In this document: one piece after another, positions 37,261-47,483 of the stretch
Layout of the letters: every line of letters starts with the position of its first letter
Position numbering within the stretch: the first letter of the stretch is position 1
From: Monoglobus pectinilyticus
GTDB taxonomy: Bacteria > Bacillota > Clostridia > Monoglobales > Monoglobaceae
Direction of reading: 5' to 3'
Length of the DNA: 64,000 nt
Assembly: GCF_002874775.1 (NCBI RefSeq)
Contig: NZ_CP020991.1
Location: forward strand, 1,679,225 to 1,743,224
Notes under the pieces: model-generated
What the model was told of the DNA's origin: nothing
Databases searched by the model: none
The model's input: the letters and a program-made list of their open reading frames with translations, nothing else
Translations under genes and position numbers: made by a program

Positions 37261-38145
37261 ATGCATGATATATGGAATCCGTGGCATGGCTGCGTTAAAT
37301 GCAGCGAGGGCTGTGATAACTGCTATATGTATTTTTTGGACAAGGCGCATGGAAATGACGGTTCTGAGATATATAAGACTAAAAATGGCTTTCGATATCC
37401 CATTCAAAAGAGCAGAGGAGGCGGATATAAAATAAAAAGCGGCGAGATGATACGGGTTTGCATGACGTCAGACTTTTTCTTAGAAGAAGCGGATCCGTGG
37501 AGAGACGAGGCGTGGGAGATTATTAGAAGCAGAAGCGATGTTATTTTTTATTTGCTTACCAAACGCCCGGAGCGTGTGGCTAAGCATTTGCCGAATGATT
37601 GGGGAGACGGCTGGGAAAATGTGTTTTTTAATGTAACTTGTGAAAACCAAAAAAGGGCGGATGAACGTTTGCCTATCCTGATGGATCTGCCGTTTAAGCA
37701 TAAAGGAATTATGTGCGCTCCGTTTATTGGTCCGTTAAGCATTGAAAAGTATTTAAACGGCGGACAAATTGAGCAGGTTATCTGCGGAGGAGAGAATTAC
37801 AATGGAGCGCGTCCGTGTGATTATGATTGGGTCAAATCTCTACAAAACGAATGTAAAAAATATGATGTAACGTTTTGTTTTATTGAGACAGGGACGGTTT
37901 TTATAAAGGACGGTAAAAGATATAATATTCCCAATAAAAGAATACAAAGCGAGATGGCGTATAAATCGGGAATCAGTTATAGCGGAAAGAAAATTAAGTT
38001 TAATCTAAAGAGTAGGTACGGTTACAAAATACCGGAGAGTGAAATGTATGTTCCATATTTCAGAGAAGTGTGCGGAACCTGCGGCAGCAGACCTATTTGC
38101 AACGGCTGCGGTAACTGCGGCAGGTGCAGTCAGGTAACTAAGTAG
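37261..38145 (+). CDS. DUF5131 / phage Gp37-Gp68-like protein
   Basis: 294 aa from the ATG at 37261 (in-frame GTGs at 37249 and 37252 are possible). The N-terminal IWNPWHGCVKCSEGCDNCY holds the conserved Cys cluster of the phage Gp37/Gp68 family (DUF5131), whose fold resembles radical-SAM TIM barrels. Other family blocks are MTSDFFLEEADPWRDEAW, LLTKRPERV, NVTCENQKRADERLP and CGGENYNGARPCDYDW. The C-terminus adds a Cys-rich tail (CGTCGSRPICNGCGNCGRC). The enzyme activity is unknown; a metal-cluster protein is likely. The gene has its own promoter and no phage genes beside it. Confidence 0.85.
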   Translation: MHDIWNPWHGCVKCSEGCDNCYMYFLDKAHGNDGSEIYKTKNGFRYPIQKSRGGGYKIKSGEMIRVCMTSDFFLEEADPWRDEAWEIIRSRSDVIFYLLTKRPERVAKHLPNDWGDGWENVFFNVTCENQKRADERLPILMDLPFKHKGIMCAPFIGPLSIEKYLNGGQIEQVICGGENYNGARPCDYDWVKSLQNECKKYDVTFCFIETGTVFIKDGKRYNIPNKRIQSEMAYKSGISYSGKKIKFNLKSRYGYKIPESEMYVPYFREVCGTCGSRPICNGCGNCGRCSQVTK

Positions 38146-38468
38146 TGCAAGCGCTTAAAAAGGAGGAATGTTATAGAAATAGTTAAGTTTAAGACGCACT
38201 TGTAAAACGTTTGGACAATATTTATTATAGTAATGCTGCAGGACGTCTTTAAATGGTTCATCCGGCGGAAAATATCTGTCGTAAGAATTAAGCATACTAA
38301 ATATTATCTTCTTAATTTAAAGTTTTTTGTGTTTTAGAGAGATGATAGAAGTGTGTTATTAAATCAGCTGAAAATCTTTAAACATTTGTATGCGAAAGGT
38401 ATTGCTATTGAGTTTATAGCTGTATATGGTATTAAATATAAAAAAATATAGAGAAATGAGGTATAAAA
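38146..38468. other. Intergenic region, possible decayed sequence
   Basis: An isolated GGAGG-ATG at about 38161-38172 opens a frame that stops within a few codons. A short open stretch LLNQLKIFKHLYAKGIAIEF (about 38360-38420) has no start. I see no real gene. Confidence 0.3.
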
Positions 38469-40994
38469 ATGAAAAATTATTATTTTAAGTTTTTGGCTGT
38501 GATATTATCCGCTGTGATGGTTTTTGGTACAGTTTCGGTTTTTTCGGAACCTCAGAATTCAGAACCTCAGTTTGAGGAATTATCGCAGGATTTTTTAGAC
38601 TATATAAATTTGGATGAAAGTGAGAGAAGCGGGATTGTCGCTCCATTCCCGGCAGAAATCAAACAAGAGCATAATAATGACGCTGTTCTCAGCAGTGTTT
38701 TACCTGAAAGATATGACGGCAGGGATTATGAGTATTTGCCTCCGGTAAAAAATCAAATGAGCACCGGAACTTGTTGGGCTTTTTCAGCCACAACAGCGCT
38801 TGCTGCATCAATGCAGAAACAGTATCCGGGAAATATTTTTGACTTTTCGGTGCGTCATATGGAGAATTCAGAAGCTATAAACCCAAATGATTTAGCTGAC
38901 CCTGATTCTTTAAACCGTTATGTGGACGGCGGCGGGTATGGTTTGTCTCCGCTTGGATATTTTATGAGAGGAGCAGGACCCGTTGATGAATCTGAAATGC
39001 CGTTTCAGAATAATATTGAAGCAGAAAATAAGGCAGACCTTTTAATAAAACCCATCGCTCAGGTAAAAGAAGCCGAATATATGCCGCATAAGGAAACTTT
39101 TTTACTACCCGATACCACTGATGAATTTATTGCTGAAGCTAAATATAATATAATGAAATATGGAGCCGCTGGATGTGCGTATTATAGTTACGATCCGTTA
39201 TATAATATGGACAAAAACTCATTTTATAATAATCAGCGCGGTACCTATCAAAATCATGCGGTTACTATAATTGGTTGGGATGATAACTTTTCGGCTGACA
39301 ATTTTGTAGCAAAACCGCCTGCAGACGGAGCTTGGATAATACAAAACAGCTGGGGTTCGGATTGGGGAGACGATGGATGTTTTTATATGTCGTATTATGA
39401 CGAAACGCTTGATGAATTAATTTTTTATCAGGATTCAACTCCATATTTGGAATACGATAACAGATACTATTTAGACCCTGCAGGATGGACAAGAGGACTT
39501 GGATATCCTGACAGCAACGGTATTTCTTATGGGATGAATATATTCGAGAAGCTTCCGGGAGAAGAGGCTTTAACAGAAGTGACTATAGGTGTAAGAGGGG
39601 ATACGGATTATTCTATATATGTGATTCCTGACGCTGACAAAATAGATCCGGCGTCTTATGATACATCAAAAGATACTCCTGTTTGCACAGGTAATACCGA
39701 TCATGCCGGATATATCACTGCGGAACTTCAAAACCCTGTGATTTTAGACGGAGAACGTTTTGCAGTGATAGTAAAATACAGCTGCCCGAGTTATATATAC
39801 AGCCTGCCGGTTGAAGCCAGAATTAAGGTATATACTGAATACTATCATTTAGCTGCTGAGCCGGGAACAAGCTATATATCCGCTGAGGGTAAAGACTGGA
39901 CAGAAATAAGCAACGAGAAATATGATTATGCCAATTGTTCGATAAAGGCTTTTACAAAGGATATCACGCCAAAGACAGAAGTAACGTTTGAGACTTTGGA
40001 CCCAAAGGGAATTATGAGCGTGTATGACAAAGACGGCAGAAAAGCCGCCAAGAAAGCCGACGGCAGTTTTGCTTTGCCGAACGGTAATTATACTTATGTC
40101 CAGAGTACATATCATTGTAAAGATGTTACCGGAACTTTTTCCGTTAGCGGGGAGGAAAGTATAACTGTTAAAGTCGAAGGAAAAATGGAGCCCGGAGACT
40201 ATTCTCCGGAATTAATTAAAAGAACTTATGAGTATGAAAAAGAACTGAACAGCGATGGGTCCCTTTCAGTAGGATTTGATTTGGGGAAAGGAACTTTAGC
40301 CGCAGAAAACGCTGTTGCGTGTGACGAGGGGATTCCCCTTGAACTGGGCGCAGACTATAATATCTCAGGGAACAGTATTGTTTTGACGCCTGAATATTTA
40401 AATGCAGTACGCAATTATATGATGCCTGACGGCGGTTCTTGGGTATTAGAAATTAAGTTTGATGATGATAAATTAACAGAATATCAGTTTGTTATAAAGT
40501 TTGAATCCTTAACGGTGGAAAATGTTGCTGATGAACTGATAAACGAATTGAGAAAGGCAAAACCCGGCGCCTTATCTGCGGATTTGGTTGCTTTGCTTCC
40601 TAAATTTATACAAGACAATTTTACATTTCTTTTTAATGGAGATCTTGAAGTTGAGTCGTCTAAGAACTATAATTTCGTGACCTGTGATGTTATAGTTATG
40701 TCAAATGACGGTACATATAAACGTCTCGCATATGATAATCAGATGTTATATAAAGTTGTCATGGCAGTAGAAAAATCGCATACGTTAACTGTGCGCGGAT
40801 ATGGAGATGTTTCGGGTACGCTGTTTATTTGTCAATATGACGGCAGCGGTTTATTGATTGACTCTAAGCCGTATACTTTGGAACTTAAAAATGGTGATGA
40901 GCTGGATTTTCCATATGAAATTGTTGAAGGAAGCGTTAGAAGGGAATTCTTTTTCTTCGATATGAATACGCTTGAGCCTTTGGCAAAATATTAG
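38469..40994 (+). CDS. Secreted papain-like (C1A) cysteine peptidase with lectin-like and CBM_X2-like domains
   Basis: 841 aa. Signal peptide 1-28. The C1A catalytic domain covers about 75-325: the oxyanion Gln in PPVKNQMSTGTCWAFS with nucleophile C102, H263 in NHAVTIIGWDD and N293 in IQNSWGSDWGDDG. A lectin-like module follows (~330-500), then a beta sandwich, a CBM_X2-like domain (~575-680, SVGFDLGKGTL, LTPEYL), and a C-terminal domain ending FFFFDMNTLEPLAKY that is also found in neighbouring surface proteins. AGGT precedes the ATG. It probably digests protein at the cell surface. All three catalytic residues are present. Confidence 0.88.
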   Translation: MKNYYFKFLAVILSAVMVFGTVSVFSEPQNSEPQFEELSQDFLDYINLDESERSGIVAPFPAEIKQEHNNDAVLSSVLPERYDGRDYEYLPPVKNQMSTGTCWAFSATTALAASMQKQYPGNIFDFSVRHMENSEAINPNDLADPDSLNRYVDGGGYGLSPLGYFMRGAGPVDESEMPFQNNIEAENKADLLIKPIAQVKEAEYMPHKETFLLPDTTDEFIAEAKYNIMKYGAAGCAYYSYDPLYNMDKNSFYNNQRGTYQNHAVTIIGWDDNFSADNFVAKPPADGAWIIQNSWGSDWGDDGCFYMSYYDETLDELIFYQDSTPYLEYDNRYYLDPAGWTRGLGYPDSNGISYGMNIFEKLPGEEALTEVTIGVRGDTDYSIYVIPDADKIDPASYDTSKDTPVCTGNTDHAGYITAELQNPVILDGERFAVIVKYSCPSYIYSLPVEARIKVYTEYYHLAAEPGTSYISAEGKDWTEISNEKYDYANCSIKAFTKDITPKTEVTFETLDPKGIMSVYDKDGRKAAKKADGSFALPNGNYTYVQSTYHCKDVTGTFSVSGEESITVKVEGKMEPGDYSPELIKRTYEYEKELNSDGSLSVGFDLGKGTLAAENAVACDEGIPLELGADYNISGNSIVLTPEYLNAVRNYMMPDGGSWVLEIKFDDDKLTEYQFVIKFESLTVENVADELINELRKAKPGALSADLVALLPKFIQDNFTFLFNGDLEVESSKNYNFVTCDVIVMSNDGTYKRLAYDNQMLYKVVMAVEKSHTLTVRGYGDVSGTLFICQYDGSGLLIDSKPYTLELKNGDELDFPYEIVEGSVRREFFFFDMNTLEPLAKY

Positions 40995-41019
40995 GTTTTA
41001 AAATGTGAAAGGAAGCAAG

Positions 41020-41922
41020 ATGCAGATAAACAGACTGTTTGAGATAATTTATATTCTGCTCAATAAAGAGACCGTGACTTCGAAAGAGCTGGCTGAAAGG
41101 TTTGAGGTTTCAGCCAGAACTATATACAGAGATATAGATATTCTTTCCGCGGCCGGTATACCTATTTATACTGAGAAGGGCAGAAACGGCGGTATTTCTC
41201 TGCTTCACGATTTTGTGCTTAATAAGACGGTTCTGACGCAGGAGGAGAGAAACGATATTCTGTCTTCTCTTAAAGCTGTAAGTGCTGTGGGGGCGGACCG
41301 AACTGATACGGCGCTTAAAAAACTTGGCGCTATGTTTGGCGGAGGAGCGGATTCCTGGCTGGAAATAGATTTTTCGTCTTGGGCGGATTATAAGAAAACT
41401 GCCGAGACGTTTGAAATAATCAAGTCGGTCATTATTAATAAACAGGTGATAGAGTTTGAGTATTTCAGCGGTTCAGGCGAGAGAACAAAACGTGAGGCAG
41501 AGCCTTTAAAACTATGTTTTAAAGGTGGGTCATGGTATCTATATGCTTTCTGCAGGTTTAGAAATGATTTTAGATTTTTTAAACTGACCCGCATAATAAA
41601 CGTGAAAATAAAAGAAGAAATTTTCAGCAGGAGTGTTCCCAGGAAGATTTTCAAAGAAAAAAATAGTTTCAACGATGAATTTATACGGTTGAAGATGAGA
41701 ATATCGAAAAAGCTGGCTTACAGAGTTTATGATGAATTCGACGAATATTATGCGGATAAGGACGGCAGTTTCATTGCCTATATAATGTGTCCAAAGGACC
41801 AGTGGCTTTATTACTATATCTCAACTTTTGGGAAAGACTGTGAGGTTTTAGAGCCTAAAGAGGTTCGCAGCGGGTATAAGTCTGAAATAGAAAAAATATT
41901 AAAAATCTATAAACAAGAATAA
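41020..41922 (+). CDS. HTH/WYL-domain transcriptional regulator (YafY type)
   Basis: 300 aa from the ATG at 41020, set by AAAGGAAG; an in-frame GTG at 41005 lies before that site. Residues 1-60 form a DeoR/HTH_11 winged helix (KETVTSKELAERFEVSARTI, YRDIDILSAAGIPIYTEKGR). The WYL domain lies at about 135-220 (FEYFSGSGERTKREAEPLKL, WYLYAFCRFRNDFRFFKL), followed by the C-terminal WCX part. WYL domains bind nucleotides or nucleic acids and control DNA-damage or defence genes in some species. It is 10-25 bp after the peptidase stop, so co-transcription is possible. Target unknown. Confidence 0.92.
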   Translation: MQINRLFEIIYILLNKETVTSKELAERFEVSARTIYRDIDILSAAGIPIYTEKGRNGGISLLHDFVLNKTVLTQEERNDILSSLKAVSAVGADRTDTALKKLGAMFGGGADSWLEIDFSSWADYKKTAETFEIIKSVIINKQVIEFEYFSGSGERTKREAEPLKLCFKGGSWYLYAFCRFRNDFRFFKLTRIINVKIKEEIFSRSVPRKIFKEKNSFNDEFIRLKMRISKKLAYRVYDEFDEYYADKDGSFIAYIMCPKDQWLYYYISTFGKDCEVLEPKEVRSGYKSEIEKILKIYKQE

Positions 41923-42003
41923 TAAGTTGTATAAATTAATAGATTAAATTAGTATATAGTTGGCGTGTTATATGGCTGTATGGATGAATATGAGGCAATG
42001 TAT

Positions 42004-44331
42004 ATGAAGAAAAACAAACGTATTATTGTAACAGTTTTATTAATAGTTTTGCTCTCTGCTGTTATAGCGGCCGCAGGCAAGGAATGCTATGATTTTGAGC
42101 GCAGAGCATGTTTCAGCCGGCTGACCGGATACACAGAAGAAATTGGCAGTGATATAAAGAGAACGCTTGAGAGTGACAGAAATATTTTAAACGGCGCTGC
42201 AAACATAATAAAACAGTATGATATTTCAGAGCGTGATGAGATAGTAAAAATCCTTTCTTCCTTTGAGGGAATGGGTTTAATTTCGCGTTTGGAGCTGTTG
42301 CTTCCGGGCGGTATGATGCTTACGGGTGACGGAGAAATTTTGGATATGTCAGGAGTGCTTTCTTATCAGGAGGAACTGTCAAAGGGTGTGCATATTTCTA
42401 AACGCGAAAAAGATTATCAAAATCAGTATAATTATATATTAAGACAATGTGTTCCTATTGAGCGAAACGGTGAAAATGAAGCCATTATTATCGGTGTGGT
42501 TGACCTTAATAAGCTTCCTGTATATTTTCCTGCCGCAGATTATGGCAATGAGACTCAGATTTATTTGGTTGAGAGGGAAACGGGTAATTTTTTGCAGGAC
42601 ACACAGCATAAAACGCTGGGGAATATGTATGGGTTCGGCGATAGAAAGACCAAAAAAGGTTACAGCAGCGACCAATTTGTTTCGGATATTGCCGCCGGAA
42701 AATCCAGCTCCGCGATTTTTTTGTCTCAAACATCAGGCGAGTATCTTTATTCTTACGTCTCACCTGTAGGCATACAAGATTGGATGATTTTGCTTAGCAT
42801 CAGTGAGGATGAGGTGTTTTCTCAGGCTAACGTGATGATGAGGTTCTTCTTTGGATTAGCTCTGTCGTTTTTCCTCATTGTTTTAATTTATTTTATATGG
42901 ATGATTAAGGATGTCAGGCGTGAAAATTTAAAGATGGATGAACAGCTCAAGAACGTTCAGTATATGCTTGAAGTTGAAAAGGAATTGTTTGACGCGCATT
43001 TGCATCCTGAGAATTTTAAGAGAGCACTTAAAAAGGTTTCTGATTATTTAACTGCAGAAGCGGCGTTTTTTTGGATAATCAACGGGCATTCCGATATTAA
43101 GTATTGTTATAACGGTTCGGGCATTGATTTTGATATAGATGAAGATAATGAAATGTCTGAATTGTTCCCGGGACTTTTTAATATTCTTCTTGAAAGGGGC
43201 GGCATATTAAGCTATGATATGAAGGCTGTTGCTGAGGAATTTCCTGTCGGAGGAAAGAACTTGGCTCAGTTTAATATTAACAATCTTATGCTTATTCCGG
43301 TATCAGGTTCAGGAGGTGAACTGACAATAATATTTGGCGCCTGCAATATGAAGCGCCGTTGGGAAAGCGATGTTCCGCTGAGACAGGTTTCTCTAAGCTT
43401 TTTTATGGCTTTAAACCATTATGAAGCTCATTATGAGCTGGAGAGACTTGGAAGAATAGACAACTTGACAGGGCTTTTGAACAGAAACAGTTTCAGCGCC
43501 GCTTTGGAAAGATTATCGAGTAATAAACCAAAGTCGTTTGGCTGTGTTTATATTGATGTTAACGGTCTTCATGAAATAAACAATTGCCTTGGTCATCAAG
43601 CCGGAGACGATATGCTGAAAGCTGTGGCGGATGCATTAAAGCGAAATTTTGGCGATGACGGCGTTTATCGGATTGGCGGAGACGAGTTCGTAATTTTAAG
43701 CGAAAATAAGACTGAGACTGTGATTTCAGAGAAAATTAAAGCTGTAAGATACGAACTTAAAAATCAAGGTTATGCGTTGTCGGTGGGAACGGCCTGGAAA
43801 GAATCTTTTAACAGATACGATTTGATAATTAATGAAGCAGAAGCAAAAATGAGAAATGATAAAAGAAAGTTTTATTGTGAAGGAGGAGCGGTCAGAAGTT
43901 CACGCAGTTTGGATAAGCAGGTTGAAAAGATGGTTTTGGAAAAACAGGACGCTGACGCGTTTCTCTCGGTTTTAGCTCCTGAATTCAAAGGGGTATATTT
44001 TGTCGATTTAGACAGGGATACAGTCAGACACCTCTATATACCGTTTTATTTTGAAAAAATTTTAAAAGAGACAGGTGATGTATTCAGCAAAGCCCTGCTG
44101 CTATATGCTGCTAGAAATGTAAGACCGAAATATATAGAGTATTTTAAAAGCGTGTGTGATTATAACGGTTTAAAAATGAAATTGAGCGATAATATAACGC
44201 CTGAATTTTTATATCAAAAAAAGGATGGCTCCTGGCTGAAGCTTAGAATATTAAAATTTAAGAATTACGGAGAGAACAGCCATGAGACTTTGTGGATATT
44301 TACGGATTCGGAATCCGAAATACAAAATTAA
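42004..44331 (+). CDS. Membrane diguanylate cyclase with extracellular Cache-like sensor and C-terminal PAS
   Basis: 775 aa from the ATG at 42004, nine bases after GAGG; earlier in-frame starts lack a site. A membrane helix at residues 8-26 and another near 275-300 (FFFGLALSFFLIVLIYFIWM) bracket a Cache-like extracellular sensor. A GAF-like region follows (~320-470). The GGDEF domain (~478-630) has DNLTGLLNRNSF, the intact active site RIGGDEFV near 555-562 and YIDVNGLHEIN. The C-terminus (~650-775) is a degenerate PAS domain ending in LWIFTDSE. It makes cyclic di-GMP in response to an outside signal. A strong terminator follows. Confidence 0.9.
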   Translation: MKKNKRIIVTVLLIVLLSAVIAAAGKECYDFERRACFSRLTGYTEEIGSDIKRTLESDRNILNGAANIIKQYDISERDEIVKILSSFEGMGLISRLELLLPGGMMLTGDGEILDMSGVLSYQEELSKGVHISKREKDYQNQYNYILRQCVPIERNGENEAIIIGVVDLNKLPVYFPAADYGNETQIYLVERETGNFLQDTQHKTLGNMYGFGDRKTKKGYSSDQFVSDIAAGKSSSAIFLSQTSGEYLYSYVSPVGIQDWMILLSISEDEVFSQANVMMRFFFGLALSFFLIVLIYFIWMIKDVRRENLKMDEQLKNVQYMLEVEKELFDAHLHPENFKRALKKVSDYLTAEAAFFWIINGHSDIKYCYNGSGIDFDIDEDNEMSELFPGLFNILLERGGILSYDMKAVAEEFPVGGKNLAQFNINNLMLIPVSGSGGELTIIFGACNMKRRWESDVPLRQVSLSFFMALNHYEAHYELERLGRIDNLTGLLNRNSFSAALERLSSNKPKSFGCVYIDVNGLHEINNCLGHQAGDDMLKAVADALKRNFGDDGVYRIGGDEFVILSENKTETVISEKIKAVRYELKNQGYALSVGTAWKESFNRYDLIINEAEAKMRNDKRKFYCEGGAVRSSRSLDKQVEKMVLEKQDADAFLSVLAPEFKGVYFVDLDRDTVRHLYIPFYFEKILKETGDVFSKALLLYAARNVRPKYIEYFKSVCDYNGLKMKLSDNITPEFLYQKKDGSWLKLRILKFKNYGENSHETLWIFTDSESEIQN

Positions 44332-44358
44332 AACGTTTAATAAATAATCGTCAGATTA

Positions 44359-44386
44359 TAAGGCGCCTCTCACGGCGCCTTTTTGT
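44359..44386 (+). terminator. Terminator of the GGDEF gene
   Basis: AAGGCGCC (44360-44367) and GGCGCCTT (44374-44381) with a 6-nt loop, followed by TTTTG. Confidence 0.88.
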
Positions 44387-44656
44387 TATAACAACGTTCC
44401 GTTCATGGATAAGACTAAACAATATTTTTAGATTAAGAGGTATAAATTAATTAAAAATGATTCAGTTCAAAGAAACGGATTATGGATTTTTATATTATTG
44501 AGTATATCAAAGCAAATGAATGTCATAGATTTATGTTTCAATACTGAGCGGCAATTTTCATCAGGATTTCTAACGTGTTTACGGGAAATAAAAATTTGAT
44601 TTGTTTTGTCAAATAAAAGATAAGCCCGGGTTGGTTAATATATTATTTTATAAAAT
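44387..44656. other. Intergenic, no gene seen
   Basis: AT-rich stretch before the GyrI-like gene; nothing recognised beyond the inverted repeat listed next. Confidence 0.35.
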
Positions 44657-44674
44657 ATGACATGCTGTTGTCAT
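44657..44674. promoter_or_regulatory. Inverted repeat operator candidate
   Basis: ATGACA-N6-TGTCAT, about 12 bp upstream of a TATAAT box (44686-44691) of the GyrI-like gene. The position fits an operator for a regulator of that gene. Confidence 0.45.
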
Positions 44675-44720
44675 ATTAATAGTATTATAATAGCATTATC
44701 AAAACTTAGGAGGTAATAAA

Positions 44721-45158
44721 ATGAAATATGAAATCGTTGAGTTGGAACCCAAAACCGTGGTTGGGATAAGCGCAGTGACATCCAATAACGACCCTGAAAT
44801 GCAGAAAAAAATAGGTGACTTGTGGACAAGGCTGTATCCGGGCGGAGAAATAGCCAAGATAAAAAACAGAGCTAACAGTTTCGCTATAGGTCTTTATTCA
44901 GACTACGAGGGTGATAATTATTGTGTGACGGCAGGCTGTGAGGTAACTGAAGCGGATAATGACGATATGGTCATAAAAACCATTCCCGGAGGAAAATACG
45001 CAAAATTTTCTGTGCGCGGAAATATGGTTGACGCTGTTGCCGAGGCGTGGGAAGAAATATGGAAAATGAATCTTGAAAGAAGTTATAAGGCGGATTTTGA
45101 GGAATATCTTAATGAAGATTTTGAAAATGCAGAAATAAATCTTTATATTAGCTTATAA
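44721..45158 (+). CDS. GyrI-like / AraC effector-binding domain protein
   Basis: 145 aa, the length of stand-alone GyrI-like small-molecule-binding proteins. The N-terminal YEIVELEPKTVVGISAVTSN and the GLYSDYEGDNYCVTAGCEV, IPGGKYAKFSVRG and AWEEIWKM blocks match the family. The conserved pocket acidic residue of the domain corresponds to the Glu in WEEIW. AGGAGG gives a strong start. Such proteins bind or hydrolyse hydrophobic toxins, or act as the sensor half of MerR/AraC regulators. No DNA-binding domain here. Role in this organism unknown. Confidence 0.87.
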   Translation: MKYEIVELEPKTVVGISAVTSNNDPEMQKKIGDLWTRLYPGGEIAKIKNRANSFAIGLYSDYEGDNYCVTAGCEVTEADNDDMVIKTIPGGKYAKFSVRGNMVDAVAEAWEEIWKMNLERSYKADFEEYLNEDFENAEINLYISL

Positions 45159-45230
45159 AATTTGTTTTACCGTCCGCCGGATTAATTTAAAAGATTTTCC
45201 CGGCGGGCGATAATTAAAATGGCTTGTTTA

Positions 45231-47483
45231 TTAATTATATACGAGCGAATCATCACATTTGTTTTCTCGGCTGTCCGCCCATTTCTCAAATTCGTTTAAA
45301 GGCAGAGGTTTTGAAAAAATATATCCCTGAACCATATCGCAATTGACGCTTTTGAGAAAATTTAACTGTTCAGAAGTTTCAATACCTTCCGCAACAACGT
45401 GTATGTTCAGCCTTTTGGCAAGGTCTATAAAACTTATGATTATATTTTGGCTCTTTGAGTTTGTTATATCCTCAAAAAACTTTCGGTCCAGTTTGATAGC
45501 GTCGACATTAAATTCTTTTAAAAGTCCCAGTGAAGAAAAACCAACTCCGAAATCATCCAATGAACATAGAAAGCCATAACTATGCATTTGGTTTATTGCG
45601 TTTTTCACCAGTTCTATTTGTTGGTTATCAAAAAATATTGATTCTGTTAATTCAAGTTCGATTACTCCATCCGGAATGTTATACTTGTTTTTCAGCTCAA
45701 TAAACGGACGCAGATAATTTAAATTTCTAAAATGTACCCTTGAAAGATTAACAGATATGGTAAAAAGTTTTTTCCCGCTGTCTATTCTTTGCTTTTGGTA
45801 TTCACATACTTTTTCAAATACATAAAGGTCCAGCTGTATTATGTTTCCGTTTCTTTCAAACAGAGGAATAAAATCTGACGGATAGATAATCCCGCGGTCG
45901 GGATGAAACCACCTTACAAGGGCCTCAGCGCCGCCTGTTTCACTGTTTTTAAGGTTTATTTTGGGCTGAATATAAACGTGAAAATCATTGTTTTTTATTG
46001 AGTCGTCAAACAGACTGCAAAGTTTCTGTTCCATAATCATTTTATTTGTTATCTCAGAGTTATAAAATGAACAATCTGAAATTTTATTTTGAAGCTGACA
46101 GGCTGTGCGGGCGCGGTCTTGAATCATTCTTATGTTTAAGCCGGGCTCCTCCACTATATATGCGCCTTGTGAGATTTTTATATTATGTGGAATATCAGAG
46201 TTTTGCGCGTATGAATTAATATCGGCTGTCATTTCATCAATGCGTTTTTGTATAACGTTTTTGTCAGATTCTTTTAAGCATAAGAAAAAGTGGTCTGCTT
46301 CACTCCGCGTTATCATCTCGTCTTCTTTAATATGGCGGCTTAATACTTTATGTATATATCTAATAGTATCATTGCCGGTTTCAATTCCATAATTTAAATT
46401 GATAAGTTTAAACCCCTTAATATTCATCATTATAACAGTATAAGTCATGGGCGGTGATTCTGAAATTAACTTTTGACACTCCAATTGAAAAGCGGAGTTG
46501 TTTAACCCTCCGGTAAGACTGTCTGAGAATGCAAACTTTTTAAGCCGGTTTTCGCTTTTTCTATAATATCTGAATATTATAATCAGAAACAAAGCAAAGA
46601 TAAGTACGACGATACCGACTATTATAAACGAGCGCAATATATAGTTGTTTGCCTCGCCCGATATTAAATCAGCCGGAACAAGAGTCAGCAGTACCCAATT
46701 ATTTATGCCCAGCGGATGATATGAAAGAACAAGGCGTGAATTGTTTACGGAAGTAAAATTGAATACTCCGGGTTCTCCGCTGGACATATGACTTTTCATT
46801 TCTTCAATAGCATTTTTTGTCTTGTTTTCATCTTTGGCCATAAATATGCTATCAAGCTGAATAAACGGCTTTACATCTGTAGGTGAAATTACAACCTTGC
46901 CATTATTGTCAATAATACAGGAAAGGCCGCTTCCGTTAAAGCTTTTTGGCGCGATTAGGTTTTGTATGTTTTCTTTTTTGCAGACGCCTGCCAGAACTTG
47001 ATTAATCTCACCGTTAGATTCTACTGGAACGGAAAATACCAGGCTTTGACCTTCAATATATGTAATTGATTTTTCGCCGTTATATGAATTCTTTATGCCG
47101 GATAAATTGTTTAGGTTTTCAGTATTTGAGGGAATAGTTTTATTGTTTTTATCAAGCAAGATAAGAGAATCGAAATCTAATATTTCTGCTTTTCTGTTTA
47201 AAAATTCTTCCAGTAAATCTTCATTTGGTAACTTTTTAATAGAGTCGCTCAATAATTCCAAAGCCAGTTCAAAAGAGTTGATTTTTGATGATATATCGTT
47301 GGCTTGTTGAAATGACGCGTCTTTGACATAAGAATTGGTGCTGTTTTCAAGAACCGTGTTTAGCCCGGAGGTGTTCCATAGCATAAAAGTTATTACAGCC
47401 GTTAGAATTATAGAAACAATACAGGTTTGAATAACAGGACTTACAGACATACTATATATTTTTACGTCTTGTGTTTTTTTCAT
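45231..47483 (-). CDS. Membrane cyclic-di-GMP phosphodiesterase: Cache sensor, degenerate GGDEF, EAL
   Basis: 750 aa. Membrane helices at about 17-37 and 278-300 flank an extracellular double-Cache sensor. The GGDEF domain (~317-475) has lost its active site: the signature position reads RSEADHF. The EAL domain (~490-740) keeps all key residues: AEALVRW, the ELTES Glu, LDDFGVGFSSL, the IKLDRKF Lys and AEGIET..Q. It should therefore degrade cyclic di-GMP, with the dead GGDEF serving as a GTP sensor or dimer module. CAGGAG precedes the ATG. It is divergent from the GntR-type regulator at 47650, sharing a 166-bp promoter region. Confidence 0.92.
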   Translation of the reverse strand: MKKTQDVKIYSMSVSPVIQTCIVSIILTAVITFMLWNTSGLNTVLENSTNSYVKDASFQQANDISSKINSFELALELLSDSIKKLPNEDLLEEFLNRKAEILDFDSLILLDKNNKTIPSNTENLNNLSGIKNSYNGEKSITYIEGQSLVFSVPVESNGEINQVLAGVCKKENIQNLIAPKSFNGSGLSCIIDNNGKVVISPTDVKPFIQLDSIFMAKDENKTKNAIEEMKSHMSSGEPGVFNFTSVNNSRLVLSYHPLGINNWVLLTLVPADLISGEANNYILRSFIIVGIVVLIFALFLIIIFRYYRKSENRLKKFAFSDSLTGGLNNSAFQLECQKLISESPPMTYTVIMMNIKGFKLINLNYGIETGNDTIRYIHKVLSRHIKEDEMITRSEADHFFLCLKESDKNVIQKRIDEMTADINSYAQNSDIPHNIKISQGAYIVEEPGLNIRMIQDRARTACQLQNKISDCSFYNSEITNKMIMEQKLCSLFDDSIKNNDFHVYIQPKINLKNSETGGAEALVRWFHPDRGIIYPSDFIPLFERNGNIIQLDLYVFEKVCEYQKQRIDSGKKLFTISVNLSRVHFRNLNYLRPFIELKNKYNIPDGVIELELTESIFFDNQQIELVKNAINQMHSYGFLCSLDDFGVGFSSLGLLKEFNVDAIKLDRKFFEDITNSKSQNIIISFIDLAKRLNIHVVAEGIETSEQLNFLKSVNCDMVQGYIFSKPLPLNEFEKWADSRENKCDDSLVYN

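Noticed and set aside
37261-38145. Considered as a radical-SAM enzyme because of its N-terminal Cys cluster
   Set aside because: The spacing is that of the Gp37/Gp68 (DUF5131) family; activity cannot be assigned from sequence.
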